From contig JADJWQ010000002.1 in the NCBI GenBank assembly GCA_016716265.1, forward strand, positions 643,001-707,000: a stretch of 64,000 nt of DNA. Reading direction: 5' to 3'. The notes under the pieces are model-generated. The model made no database searches. It was not told where the DNA came from and saw only the letters and a program-made list of their open reading frames with translations. Both the position numbers and the translations under genes were made by a program. This document shows, piece by piece, positions 52,630-61,350 of the stretch (positions are counted from its first letter, which is position 1; every line of letters starts with the position of its first letter). This stretch comes from Planctomycetota bacterium. GTDB taxonomy: Bacteria > Planctomycetota > UBA1135 > UBA2386.

Positions 52630-53976
52630 GTGTTCCGACGCCTCCTGATCGCGAATCGGGGCGAGATCGCGCTCCGCATCATGCGGGCCTGCCGCGAGCT
52701 CGGCATCGAGACGGTCGCCGTGTATTCCGAGGCGGACCGCGACCTGCTGCACCTGCGCTATGCGGACGAGACCGTCTGCATCGGTCCCGCGGCGAGCTCC
52801 GGCAGCTACCTGAACGTGCCCGCGTTGATCGCGGCGGCGGAGATCGCCGACGTCGAGGCGATCCACCCGGGCTACGGCTTCCTGTCGGAGAACGCCCACT
52901 TCGTCGAGGTCTGCCAGTCGTGCAACATCAAGTTCGTCGGGCCGCCGCCGGCCGTGATCGCGGCGGTCGGTGACAAGGTGCGGGCGAAGGAGATCGCGCG
53001 GCAGGCCGGCGTCGCCGACGTGCCCGGCTCGGACGGACCGGTGCGCAGCGAGCAGGAGGCCCTGCAGGTCGCTCGCGCGATCGGATTCCCGGTGCTGATC
53101 AAGGCGGCGGCGGGCGGCGGCGGGCGCGGGATGCGCGTCGCGCACAACGACGTCAGCCTGATCAATGGCTTCCACGCCGCGCAGGCGGAGGCCGAGACCG
53201 CGTTCAAGGACGGCACCGTCTACATCGAGAAGCTGCTCGACCGGCCGCGGCACGTCGAGGTGCAGATCCTCGGCGACCAGCACGGCAACATCGTGCATCT
53301 CGGCGAGCGCGACTGCTCGCTGCAGCGGCGGCACCAGAAGCTGGTCGAGGAGAGCCCGTGCCCCATCCTGACGCCGGAGCAGCGCGCGCAGATCGGTGAG
53401 GCAGCGGTCCGCCTCGCGCACGCGGCCGGCTACGAGTCGGCGGGCACCGTCGAGTTCCTGCTCGATCGCGACGGCAACTTCTACTTCATCGAGGTGAACT
53501 CGCGCATCCAGGTCGAGCACCCGGTGACCGAGGAGGTCACGGGTTTCGACCTGATCCAGGAGATGATCCGGATCGCGGCTGGCGAGCGGCTGTCGTTCAC
53601 GCAGCAGGACGTCGTCCAGCGCGGACACGCGATCGAGTTCCGCATCAACGCGGAGGACCCGGATCACGCATTCAAGCCGTCGCCCGGTCTGATCGAGACG
53701 CTGATCCCGCCGGCCGGCCCCGGCGTGCGCTGGGACAGCCACGCCTACCAGGGCTACCGGGTGCCGCCGCACTACGATTCGATGGTCGCCAAGCTGGTCG
53801 TGCACCGGCCGACGCGGCGCCAGGCGCTGGCGACCGCACGGCGCGCGCTCGACGAGCTGGTGATCGAGGGCATCCGCACGACGACGCCGTTGTTCCGGCG
53901 GGTGCTCGAGCACTCGGACTTCATCAATGGCGAGGTCGACACCGGCTTCGTCGACAGGTTCTTCGGCCAGAAGTGA
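52630..53976 (+). CDS. accC: Acetyl-CoA carboxylase, biotin carboxylase subunit
   Basis: Encodes 448 residues, the normal length, from a GTG at 52630. The biotin carboxylase fold begins FRRLLIANRGEIALRIMRAC. The ATP-grasp domain holds 'KAAAGGGGRGMRVAHN' (glycine-rich loop), 'EKLLDRPRHVEVQILGDQHG' and the metal-binding 'FIEVNSRIQVEHPVTEEVTG', and RINAEDPDHAFKPSPG is conserved. It carboxylates the biotin on AccB with bicarbonate and ATP, the first step of fatty-acid synthesis. Its stop overlaps the following gene (GTGA). Confidence 0.97.
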   Translation: MFRRLLIANRGEIALRIMRACRELGIETVAVYSEADRDLLHLRYADETVCIGPAASSGSYLNVPALIAAAEIADVEAIHPGYGFLSENAHFVEVCQSCNIKFVGPPPAVIAAVGDKVRAKEIARQAGVADVPGSDGPVRSEQEALQVARAIGFPVLIKAAAGGGGRGMRVAHNDVSLINGFHAAQAEAETAFKDGTVYIEKLLDRPRHVEVQILGDQHGNIVHLGERDCSLQRRHQKLVEESPCPILTPEQRAQIGEAAVRLAHAAGYESAGTVEFLLDRDGNFYFIEVNSRIQVEHPVTEEVTGFDLIQEMIRIAAGERLSFTQQDVVQRGHAIEFRINAEDPDHAFKPSPGLIETLIPPAGPGVRWDSHAYQGYRVPPHYDSMVAKLVVHRPTRRQALATARRALDELVIEGIRTTTPLFRRVLEHSDFINGEVDTGFVDRFFGQK

Positions 53977-54683
53977 GCGAGCAGGACGCGGGTGGCGAGG
54001 TGCGCGGCGCGAAGGGGATCGGTTGGATCGGACGGCTGCTCCTGGCGGCGAACGTCGCCGCCGCCGTCGCCAGCGCCATCCTCGTGCTCGCGATCTACCT
54101 CGCTCCCGATGCCGCGAGCGGCAGCGTCCAGAGCGGCCCGGGCGTGTTCCGGGTCGCGGTCAGCGGCAGCACGACGTTCGGGGTGGTGGCGCTCTACGCG
54201 GTGGCGCTGGTCGTCGCCGACTTCCTGTGGCTCGTCTATGGCGGTCGCCCGCAAGGGCCGCCGTCGCACGTCGTCAGCGAGGGGCCGGGCGGTCCGCTGC
54301 GGATCGCCCGGGACGCGCTCGAGACCGGGTTGCGGGCCGCGGGCGAGGCGCTCGACGAGATCAGCCGCGTGCGTGTCAGCGTCGACGCGACCCCCGGGCT
54401 GAAGCGGATCTTCCTGCGCGCGCAGTTCCAGGCGCCCGAGAATGCGGCGATCCACGACGCCAGTGGGCGCCTGCGGGCTGCGCTCGCGCGGCGATTCCAC
54501 GAGCTGGTGCGGCTCGCCGAGGGCGTGCGGCTCGAGATCGAGATCGAGTTCGTCGGCTTCGGCGGCAAGGCGCTGCGCAAGGCGAGTCCGGAGGAGCCCG
54601 AGGCGCCGGCGCCCGATCCGCGCGAGGCGTTCACGGGCCCGCGCTACCCGATCGGCGACGAGGGCTGGCGCGACCCCGAGTGA
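53973..54683 (+). CDS. AmaP/Asp23-like membrane protein
   Basis: Encodes 236 residues from a GTG that overlaps the accC stop. Two transmembrane helices (about 20-43, LLLAANVAAAVASAILVLAI; about 70-90, VALYAVALVVADFLWLVY) are followed by a soluble domain of the Asp23 type: 'LRIARDALETGLRAAGEALD', then strand-helix-strand 'VRVSVDATPGLKRIFLRAQF' and VRLEIEIEFVGFGG. This layout is that of AmaP, the membrane anchor for Asp23 in Gram-positive bacteria. The similarity is moderate and no partner gene is visible, so this is a likely relative only. Confidence 0.6.
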   Translation: MSEQDAGGEVRGAKGIGWIGRLLLAANVAAAVASAILVLAIYLAPDAASGSVQSGPGVFRVAVSGSTTFGVVALYAVALVVADFLWLVYGGRPQGPPSHVVSEGPGGPLRIARDALETGLRAAGEALDEISRVRVSVDATPGLKRIFLRAQFQAPENAAIHDASGRLRAALARRFHELVRLAEGVRLEIEIEFVGFGGKALRKASPEEPEAPAPDPREAFTGPRYPIGDEGWRDPE

Positions 54684-54702
54684 CGCGCGCAGGGTGCGGC
54701 GG

Positions 54703-56889
54703 TCAACCGTCGTCGCCGTAGCGCTCGAACAGCCGGGCGGCCTGCGCGCGGTGCTGGTTGGCGCCGCCGAAGTCGCCGACCGCCTCGAGCGCTTCGGCGA
54801 GCGTCTCGTGGGTGCGTCCGAGTTCGCGGCCGGCGGCGGCGTCGAGCGGCTCGGCGCTCGCGAGGGCGAGCCGCCGCTCCAGCGCGAGCCGCAGGCTGTC
54901 GATCGCGTCGGCGGGCCGATCGAGGTCGAGCCGCAGCTCACCGAGCGCCTCGAGGCTCTCGGCCTGCGCCGAGTACCACGCGAGCGGTTCGCTCGAGCGC
55001 GCGACGAGCGCAGCCAGCCGCGTCGTCGAGCGGATCAGGCAGGCCTCCGCCTCGGCGCGATCACCGAGGTCGCGGTACGTCTCGCCGATCGCGCGCTCGA
55101 TCTGCGCGCCGAGCGCGGCGACCTCCTCGTCCTTCGGCACCAGCCGGGCCAGCCGGGCGGCCAGCGTCGATGCTCGCTTCAGGGCGCGCATGCTCGCGTC
55201 GGGCGCACCGTCGCCGAGATGGGTATTGGCGAGGTTGAGCAGCGCCTGTACGAGCCGGGTCTGGTACGGCACGCTCTCGGGATCGAGCGCGACGAGGCGC
55301 TCCTCGGTGCGGATCGCCAGCTCGCCGTAGCGCGCGGCCTCGGAGAAGTCGCCGAGCCGCTCGTGCGCGCCTGCCAGCGAGTCGTAGACGAACGCGAGCG
55401 AGGCGACGCTCTCGTGGTCGGCGTCGTCCTGCTGCACGAGGCGCGAGTCGACGCGCTCGGCGGCGGCGTAGTGGCGGATGCTCTCGGGCAGGTCCTCGAG
55501 CCTGCCGTAGACGGCGGCGAGCTCGGTGTGGAAGTGCGAGAGGTCGCGGAGCAGGCCTGGATCGTCGGGGTGCGTTTCGAGCTGCTTCTGCAGGATCGCC
55601 AGGCCGGCCTGCGCGTGCAGGTCGGCGCGCTGGGGATCGTCCTTCTCGAGGAGCACGAGGGCCGCGCAGAGGTGGCAGTGGGCGGCGTTGGCGTGCCAGC
55701 GCGTCTCCTCGGGTCGCGACGCGATGAGTCGCTCGTCGGTCTGCAGCGCGCGCAGGAATGCATCGAGCGCGTCGTCCCAGCGGTGCTGCTCCTCCAGGGC
55801 GTAGCCGTAGACGAGCAGCCCGTCGGCGAAGCGGAACAACGAGTCCTCGTCGCCGAATTCGGCGACGAGCTCTCCGAGCACCTCGCGCATCGTGCCGTAC
55901 GAAGCGAGCCCCTCGTCCACGAGGCCGGCGTCGAGCGCCATCTCGGCGACGTCGCGGAGCGCGTCGGCGTGCTGGACGCGCCACTCGCGCGGCACGTCAC
56001 GGCCGGCGGTGACACGGGCGCGCATCGCGGCACATTGGCGTGCGTGCTCGAGCGCGAGCTCGCTGCGGCCGAGGCGGTCGGCGAGGTCGCAGAGGTTCTC
56101 GTGATCGGTCGCGAGGCAGTACTGCCAGTACGGATCGTCGCCGTCCAGGCGGACCAGCTCGCCGTTGAGCCGCAGCGACTCCTGGTGGTGCGCCCAGGCA
56201 TCCTGCAGCCGGTCGGTGGTCGCGTAGTGGTGGCCGAGCGTGTTGTTGGCCAACGCGAGCGTCGAGATCGCGCGGAGGTCGTCGGGGCGGGCGCGAGCGA
56301 CGCGCTCGGCGAATGCGAGGGCCGCGCGGAGGTGCGGGAACGCGTCGTCGACGCGGCCGTCGGACTCCAACGCGACGGCCAGCGAGCCGTGCGTCGAGCT
56401 GAGCAGCGCCGCGGTTTCGAAGTCGCCGTGGTCGCGCTCGACGAGGGGAGTCAACAGGTCGGCGGCCTGCGTCAGCACGCGGACCGCGTCGCCGGGGTCG
56501 GGCGGCAGGTGGTCCGGGATACGGTCCGGGTCGCGCCGCGCGTCGTCGGTGGCGGCGGCGAAGACCTCGAGCAGCGTGGTGCCGCGTTGCACCAGCGCGC
56601 TGGCCCGCAAGAGCGCGACCTGCCGGGCCGCGTTGCGCTCGCCCGGTGGATCGTCGGGCGGCGGTGGCCCGGCCTGCTCGGCATGGCGATCGGCGGCGGC
56701 GATCGCATGCCCGGCGGCGGCGTCCGCTTCCGCGAAGCGACCCTCGCCGAGCAACGACTGCGAGACCGCCATCCACGCCTCGGCCAGCTGGCGCTGCGTC
56801 GCGGCGTCGTGCGGGCGGCGCGCTGCGGCCTCCTGGGCGGCGCGCAGGTCGCGGTGTGGGTCGTCCTCTCTGCGGGCGCGTCTGCTCAT
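54703..56889 (-). CDS. TPR-repeat protein
   Basis: Encodes 728 residues from the ATG at 56889. No signal peptide or membrane segment is visible, so it is probably cytoplasmic. It is a long chain of tetratricopeptide-type helix pairs: 'RFAEADAAAGHAIAAADRHA', 'RLGRSELALEHARQCAAMRA', 'LEDLPESIRHYAAAERVDSR', 'FSEAARYGELAIRTEERLVA'. The repeats are 42-50 residues long and recall the effector-type TPR arrays fused to planctomycete Ser/Thr kinases, but no kinase domain is present and the N terminus is only 20 residues long. Function unknown. Confidence 0.8.
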   Translation of the reverse strand: MSRRARREDDPHRDLRAAQEAAARRPHDAATQRQLAEAWMAVSQSLLGEGRFAEADAAAGHAIAAADRHAEQAGPPPPDDPPGERNAARQVALLRASALVQRGTTLLEVFAAATDDARRDPDRIPDHLPPDPGDAVRVLTQAADLLTPLVERDHGDFETAALLSSTHGSLAVALESDGRVDDAFPHLRAALAFAERVARARPDDLRAISTLALANNTLGHHYATTDRLQDAWAHHQESLRLNGELVRLDGDDPYWQYCLATDHENLCDLADRLGRSELALEHARQCAAMRARVTAGRDVPREWRVQHADALRDVAEMALDAGLVDEGLASYGTMREVLGELVAEFGDEDSLFRFADGLLVYGYALEEQHRWDDALDAFLRALQTDERLIASRPEETRWHANAAHCHLCAALVLLEKDDPQRADLHAQAGLAILQKQLETHPDDPGLLRDLSHFHTELAAVYGRLEDLPESIRHYAAAERVDSRLVQQDDADHESVASLAFVYDSLAGAHERLGDFSEAARYGELAIRTEERLVALDPESVPYQTRLVQALLNLANTHLGDGAPDASMRALKRASTLAARLARLVPKDEEVAALGAQIERAIGETYRDLGDRAEAEACLIRSTTRLAALVARSSEPLAWYSAQAESLEALGELRLDLDRPADAIDSLRLALERRLALASAEPLDAAAGRELGRTHETLAEALEAVGDFGGANQHRAQAARLFERYGDDG

Positions 56890-56962
56890 GCCGATGGCCG
56901 CCCTACGACCGGCGCAGCGGGCGCGCGGGGTCCGCGCGCCCAGCGGGTCGATCCGGCGGGGG

Positions 56963-58489
56963 TCAGAGTTTCTCCCCGTCCTGCGACGAGGACAACAGGC
57001 GTTCGAGCCGGTCGGGTTCGCGGCGGACGTGCAGGGTCCTGGTCCGCGACGGCACGACTGCGCCCGGCGGCAGACCCTTCGGCTTCCGCACCTGCTTCGC
57101 CGGGCAGTAGATCACCTCGCCCAGCTCGGTGCCGCGCACCTTGCTGAAGTGGAGCGCCAGCGTCGCCGCGTCGAGCAGCGATTCGAGGCTGGCATTGCGG
57201 CCCTTGTCGACTCTCAGCAGCACGTGGCTGCCGGCGTAGCCGCGGCCGACGTGGAACCACAGGTCGCTGCCACGCGCGACCCGGGTGGTCAGCCGGTCGT
57301 TCTGCTGGTTGTCGCGGCCGACCAGCACGAGCAGGCCCTCGCGCGTGACGAAGCGCCGGAAGTTCTCGCCGCCGGTGAGCTTCCGCAGCTTGAGCTCGCG
57401 CTGATCGGGCCTGGCGGGGCGGCGGGGCTCGACCAGGCCGCGAGCGGCGAACGCGTCGTGCAGCTCGGCGAGCGCGAGACCGCGTGCGCGTGCCTCGCCC
57501 GGCAGCGCCGCGAAGCGCGTCTCGAGGGAGGCGAGGGCCTCGACCTCGCCGGTGAGCTCGGCGATGCGCTCCTCGGCGGCGCGCCGGCCGTCCTCGTGCT
57601 TGCGCGCCTTCCGGTACAGCATCTCCGCCTGCGCGTGTGGCTTCAGCCGCGTCTCGCGGGGCACGACGAGCTGCTCGTCGGGTCGCTCGGGGTGCGGGCA
57701 GCGCAACTCGGTGGCGTCCGCGGGCAGGGTCGAGCCGTAGGCGAGCAGCATGTCCGCGGCGGTGCGGATGTCGCGCGCACCTTCGGCGGCCTGGAGCTGC
57801 GCTCGCGCACCCTGCAGGCGACCGTCGATCCGCGCGCGGGCGCGCTGCAGTGCGCGGGCGAGGAGGTCCTCCTCGGCGCGGTCCTCCTCGGCGTGGTCGA
57901 GCGCGCTGAACAGCCCATCGACGGCGTCGAGCCTGGACGGTGCGGTGGCGAAGCGGTCGGTCTCGACGCCCGGCGGCGCGGTCCGCGGTGGCGCTGCCGG
58001 CGGCTCGTAACGGGCACCGGGGCGCAGTGCGCGCGCGGCGACGTTCGGTAGCCGCGACAGTGCGAGGATCACGTCGTCGGCGTCGGTCAGGGCCCACAGC
58101 CCGCGCGTGCCGAACAGCTCGACGTGGAGTCGACGCGGTTCACCGCTCCCGGTGCGGAGCTCGAGCAGCGCTCGCCGCTCACCGGCTGACGGCGCGCTGC
58201 AACGCACCACGGTCGCGCCGCCGAGCAGCTCGGCGAGGCGGTCGACGCGCGGGCCGGAGGCGAAACGGTGGGCGGGAAAGCGGCGCGCGGTCGTGCACAC
58301 GCGCGCGCGCCGGCCGCCGGGCGCCACCTGCAAGACCTGCCGGCGCTCGTCGTGGACGAGGAACAGCAGCAGGTCGTCGCGGTCCTTGACGAGAGCGACT
58401 CCGTCGACGATCGCAGCGGACCAGCGCGCCTCGAGCTCCGCGAGGAGGGCGGTCAGTTCAGTGGCATTGAGCGCGGCGGGCGCGTCCAT
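56963..58489 (-). CDS. rqcH: NFACT-family ribosome-quality-control protein RqcH
   Basis: Encodes 508 residues from the ATG at 58489. The N-terminal part matches the NFACT-N domain. The C-terminal 110 residues are the NFACT-R domain, with 'EGLLVLVGRDNQQNDRLTTR', 'GSDLWFHVGRGYAGSHVLLR', ASLESLLDAATLALHFSK and VIYCPAKQVRKPKGLPPGAV. In the middle lies a helical region of about 130 residues (RARIDGRLQGARAQLQAAEG and onward) that should form the coiled coil. The family binds stalled large ribosomal subunits and adds Ala tails. A possible -10 (TATATT, 58523-58528) lies 34 bases before the start. Confidence 0.9.
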   Translation of the reverse strand: MDAPAALNATELTALLAELEARWSAAIVDGVALVKDRDDLLLFLVHDERRQVLQVAPGGRRARVCTTARRFPAHRFASGPRVDRLAELLGGATVVRCSAPSAGERRALLELRTGSGEPRRLHVELFGTRGLWALTDADDVILALSRLPNVAARALRPGARYEPPAAPPRTAPPGVETDRFATAPSRLDAVDGLFSALDHAEEDRAEEDLLARALQRARARIDGRLQGARAQLQAAEGARDIRTAADMLLAYGSTLPADATELRCPHPERPDEQLVVPRETRLKPHAQAEMLYRKARKHEDGRRAAEERIAELTGEVEALASLETRFAALPGEARARGLALAELHDAFAARGLVEPRRPARPDQRELKLRKLTGGENFRRFVTREGLLVLVGRDNQQNDRLTTRVARGSDLWFHVGRGYAGSHVLLRVDKGRNASLESLLDAATLALHFSKVRGTELGEVIYCPAKQVRKPKGLPPGAVVPSRTRTLHVRREPDRLERLLSSSQDGEKL

Positions 58490-58522
58490 CGGCGAGGTGC
58501 GGGGGCGGCGGTGGAGCCACGC

Positions 58523-58528
58523 AATATA
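58523..58528 (-). promoter_or_regulatory. Possible -10 box of rqcH
   Basis: TATATT on the - strand (in GGCTATATTGCG), one of the few AT-only hexamers in the window, 34 bases before the rqcH start. No clear -35. Confidence 0.35.
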
Positions 58529-58553
58529 GCCGCCCGCGTGCGCTTCCCCGCGT

Positions 58554-60014
58554 TCAGTCGGCGGCCGGCAGGCGCAACGGCTCCGGGTCGTGCGGCAGGC
58601 TGCCGCGGGCGGCACGCAGGTAGCCGAACGGCGTGACGTGCAGGAAGTTCGACACCCGCGACGTGTAGACGTCGGCGTGTCGCTCGATCTGGCGGGCGAG
58701 CCGGCTCTTGTCGTTGCCGGCGCGCAGCAGTGGCCCGAATCGATGGCCGCCGAGCAGAGCGCTGCGCTGGGCGAGCGGGGCGATCCGCTGGTCGAGCGCA
58801 TCGACCTCGCTGCGCAGTCCGCGTAGCCGCTCGTGGATCGCGGTGACCGGCATCGGGGCGCCCGGAGGAGCTTCCTCGCCATGCTCGTGGCGCTGCAGCG
58901 CGAGGCGCAACGTCGCCTGCTCACGCTCGCAGCGCTCCTTGTCGCGCATCAGCGCCGCGAGCGTCGCCTGGTCGTGCGCGAACTCCTGCTCGTGCCGGAC
59001 CTCGTCCTCCAGCTCCCGCAGCACCAGCGCGGTGCGCCAGCGGCGGATGCGGCTCGACACGTGGACGTCCGCGTAGACGTGGTCGCCGACGTAGAGGATG
59101 TCGGAGCCGTCGACCCCGAAGTGCTCCTCGACGAGCCGCGCATTGCCGCCGAGGTAGACGCGACCCGCGGGAGGCGAGCCACCGAGCGGTGCGGCTGCTG
59201 CGGGGTCGTCGACGATCTCCCGGAGCGGTGCCTCCCCCTCGAAGAACGCCGGCTTGCGAGCCTGTGCGATCACGAGGTCGAACAGCTCGCGCCAGTCACC
59301 GCCCGGCAGGAAGCGGTCGAACGCGTAGCCCATCATCGCGCGGGTGTAGTGCCATTCGGAGTTCGTCGCGAGGAACAGCCGCTTGCCCGCCTGCCGGAGG
59401 TCGAGGAGCGTGCGTGGCAGCTCCGGGTCGAGCGGCACGAACCGGGTCGGTTCCGCGATGATCTCCGCCTTCAGCTCACCCTCGAGGTGAGCGGCGTCCA
59501 TCGCGCGGGCGACCAGGGCGTAGAGCGTGCGGTGGTCGTGGCCGGCGCCGAGCACACCGTCGTCACGCAGGTCGACGAGCTGCCCGTAGATGCAGGCCTC
59601 CGACAGCGAGAACAGCGTGTTGAGGAACACCCAGCGCGGCTCGCTGAGATCCACCCACACCTGGTCGTACGCGCGCCGCAGCTCGGCGTGGTCGAGCATC
59701 TGCGTGCCGTGCGTCGCCTGCGTGACGTAGCCGAACCGGTTCGCCTTGACGACGTTGCCGAGCTCCAGGTCGAGGATCAGCCCGCGCGCGAACAGCTCGG
59801 GCGCGAAGTGCAGTGCGCCGACGGGATGACCGTCGGCGAGGAGCCGCCGCAGCGCGTGTGCATAGGCGCGCGCCTCCCACGCGTGCACGTCGTAGTGCAC
59901 GAGCGTGTAGTCCATGTCGAAGCCCAGCACCGGCATGGCGCGGAGGTTCAGCGTGCGGTTGCAGAACACGCGGCGCTCGGGCGGTGGCTCGGGGAACAAG
60001 CTGGGAGTCGACAT
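58554..60014 (-). CDS. HAD-IG family 5'-nucleotidase
   Basis: Encodes 486 residues from the ATG at 60014. HAD motif I is LGFDMDYTLVHY, with the nucleophile and acid aspartates; motif II is FLATNSEWHYTRAMMGY; the third region 'FDLVIAQARKPAFFEGEAPL' supplies a lysine; motif IV is ILYVGDHVYADVHVS. Together with the large cap and the 'ANRFGYVTQATHGTQML' segment these are the marks of the HAD-IG 5'-nucleotidase group (purine type, related to cN-II). It hydrolyses nucleoside monophosphates in the cytoplasm; the substrate preference cannot be read from sequence. It ends 65 bases before the rqcH start. Confidence 0.93.
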   Translation of the reverse strand: MSTPSLFPEPPPERRVFCNRTLNLRAMPVLGFDMDYTLVHYDVHAWEARAYAHALRRLLADGHPVGALHFAPELFARGLILDLELGNVVKANRFGYVTQATHGTQMLDHAELRRAYDQVWVDLSEPRWVFLNTLFSLSEACIYGQLVDLRDDGVLGAGHDHRTLYALVARAMDAAHLEGELKAEIIAEPTRFVPLDPELPRTLLDLRQAGKRLFLATNSEWHYTRAMMGYAFDRFLPGGDWRELFDLVIAQARKPAFFEGEAPLREIVDDPAAAAPLGGSPPAGRVYLGGNARLVEEHFGVDGSDILYVGDHVYADVHVSSRIRRWRTALVLRELEDEVRHEQEFAHDQATLAALMRDKERCEREQATLRLALQRHEHGEEAPPGAPMPVTAIHERLRGLRSEVDALDQRIAPLAQRSALLGGHRFGPLLRAGNDKSRLARQIERHADVYTSRVSNFLHVTPFGYLRAARGSLPHDPEPLRLPAAD

Positions 60015-60138
60015 GAACCTGGTCGTGGGGGTCTTCGGAGCTCGCCGCCCCGCTCCACGCGGGCGGACCCGGAACGGTCCGAACGGCGCAGACGGGGCTT
60101 GCCGCGTCGAATCAGGGTCGCTGGTGCGAGACGGCGAA

Positions 60139-60154
60139 CGTGAATCATCCGGGC
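60139..60154 (-). repeat. Possible partial copy D of the dispersed repeat
   Basis: The - strand reads GCCCGGATGATTCACG, which matches the start of copies B and C; the following bases do not match. It lies in the gap between the HAD gene and the Rpn-type gene. The short match could be chance. Confidence 0.3.
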
Positions 60155-60177
60155 TGGAGAGGCCGCGGCGATCCGGT

Positions 60178-61170
60178 TCAGTCGTCGGCGAACACGTCGT
60201 CGAGCGACGTCGCGTCGAGCACCCGGGTGGCCCAGCGCCGGAGTGCGTCGGCGCCGGCGGTGCGGACGCGCTCGACGAGCTCGGCGGACGGCGGTCCGAA
60301 GCGTCGGGTCAACTGCTCCAGCAGGATCTCGGCGCGGCCCTCGGCGCGACCTTCGGCGCGACCTTCGGCCCGACCTTCGGTGCGGCCCTGGTTGAGAAGC
60401 TGGTCGTAGGTGGAGGTCATGTCGGGCTCCAGCTCGGGTCCGATCTCGGTCAGGACCAGGTCGCGGAGCTCTGCGCCGGACAGGTCGCGGACCTGGGCGA
60501 TGTAGGTTAGCACGCTGATCAGTGCGGCGCCGGTGTCGGGGGCGTCGCGGGCGTCGAGGACGGCATCGCGCAGGCGCCGGAGCACGTCGCGCAGCGGTGC
60601 GCCGTCGCGGACGAGCTGCAGGCACAGCAGCGTCAGGTGCGCGAGTGCGGTGCCGGTGCGGGCGGTCAGGGACCGGTCGGTGGCGAGCGACAGGTCGTCG
60701 AGCAGGAAGTCCAGGCGCGGCAGGAAGCGCTCGATGTCGGTGTGGAGCGAGGGGTCGACGTCGAACAGCTCGAGCGTGCCGGTGGCGCGGTTCCAGCCGT
60801 GCGGGCCGTGGTAGACGACGATGGCGACGACGGGGGGTAGCCGGGTCAGCGCGGGGTGGCGCCGCCGGTGGTGGCCGAGCACGCGGGTGGCGCATTCGAG
60901 GACCTGGAGCGCGGTCCAGCGGTCGGCGGCGCTCTTGTGCTCGAGGATCACGTGAAGCAGCGCGGGGCGGCTGCCGAGCTCGACGCGGTAGAGCAGGTCG
61001 ACGTGGTGGTCGGGCTCGGCGGGATCGGTGAAGCTGCCGGGCAGGAGCTCGAGGGTGTCCCAGCGCGCGGCGGCGGCGAGGCGCGGCGGCAGCAGGCGCC
61101 GGAGCTCGCCGGCCGCATGGTGCGGCTGCGAGAACACCAGCTTGAACAGGGAGTCGTGGGGCGTGGCCAT
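60178..61170 (-). CDS. Rpn-family recombination-promoting nuclease (PD-(D/E)XK, transposase_31-like)
   Basis: Encodes 330 residues from the ATG at 61170. The N terminus is typical: MATPHDSLFKLVFSQPHHAA. The PD-(D/E)XK core shows HHVDLLYRVELGSRPALLHV with the catalytic Asp, then ILEHKSAAD with Glu and Lys. The central part holds 'VVAIVVYHGPHGWNRATGTL', usual for RpnA-like proteins. The C-terminal part has a tandem GRAE region and then LLEQLTRRFGPPS, also usual for the family. RpnA of E. coli is a calcium-stimulated DNase that promotes recombination; role here is unknown. No inverted repeats or other mobile-element signs flank it. Confidence 0.9.
   Translation of the reverse strand: MATPHDSLFKLVFSQPHHAAGELRRLLPPRLAAAARWDTLELLPGSFTDPAEPDHHVDLLYRVELGSRPALLHVILEHKSAADRWTALQVLECATRVLGHHRRRHPALTRLPPVVAIVVYHGPHGWNRATGTLELFDVDPSLHTDIERFLPRLDFLLDDLSLATDRSLTARTGTALAHLTLLCLQLVRDGAPLRDVLRRLRDAVLDARDAPDTGAALISVLTYIAQVRDLSGAELRDLVLTEIGPELEPDMTSTYDQLLNQGRTEGRAEGRAEGRAEGRAEILLEQLTRRFGPPSAELVERVRTAGADALRRWATRVLDATSLDDVFADD
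60328..60387 (-). repeat. 12-bp tandem repeat in the Rpn-type gene
   Basis: Five 12-bp units (for example TTCGGCGCGACC on the + strand), differing at one to three bases, encode G-R-[AT]-E five times on the - strand. This is a common feature of the family but the DNA repeat can vary in number without frameshift. Confidence 0.85.
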
Positions 61171-61350
61171 CGCGCACCGTCGCGCCGGGCGAACGGTTCC
61201 CTGTGGCCCGCAGGTCGAGGGCGGTTGCAGGGGTGGCCCCGACGCGGGGCGCGGCGGCTCGGGCAGCGCGGGGGCGACGCGGGCGTCCACCGCGTCGCGG
61301 GCCGTCCGCCCCGCGCGCAGCCAGACCGGGATGGGCGGCAGCGGCGGGCG

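Noticed and set aside
60328..60387. CRISPR-like short repeats
   Set aside because: Units are 12 bp without spacers and code for a known linker in an Rpn-type protein.
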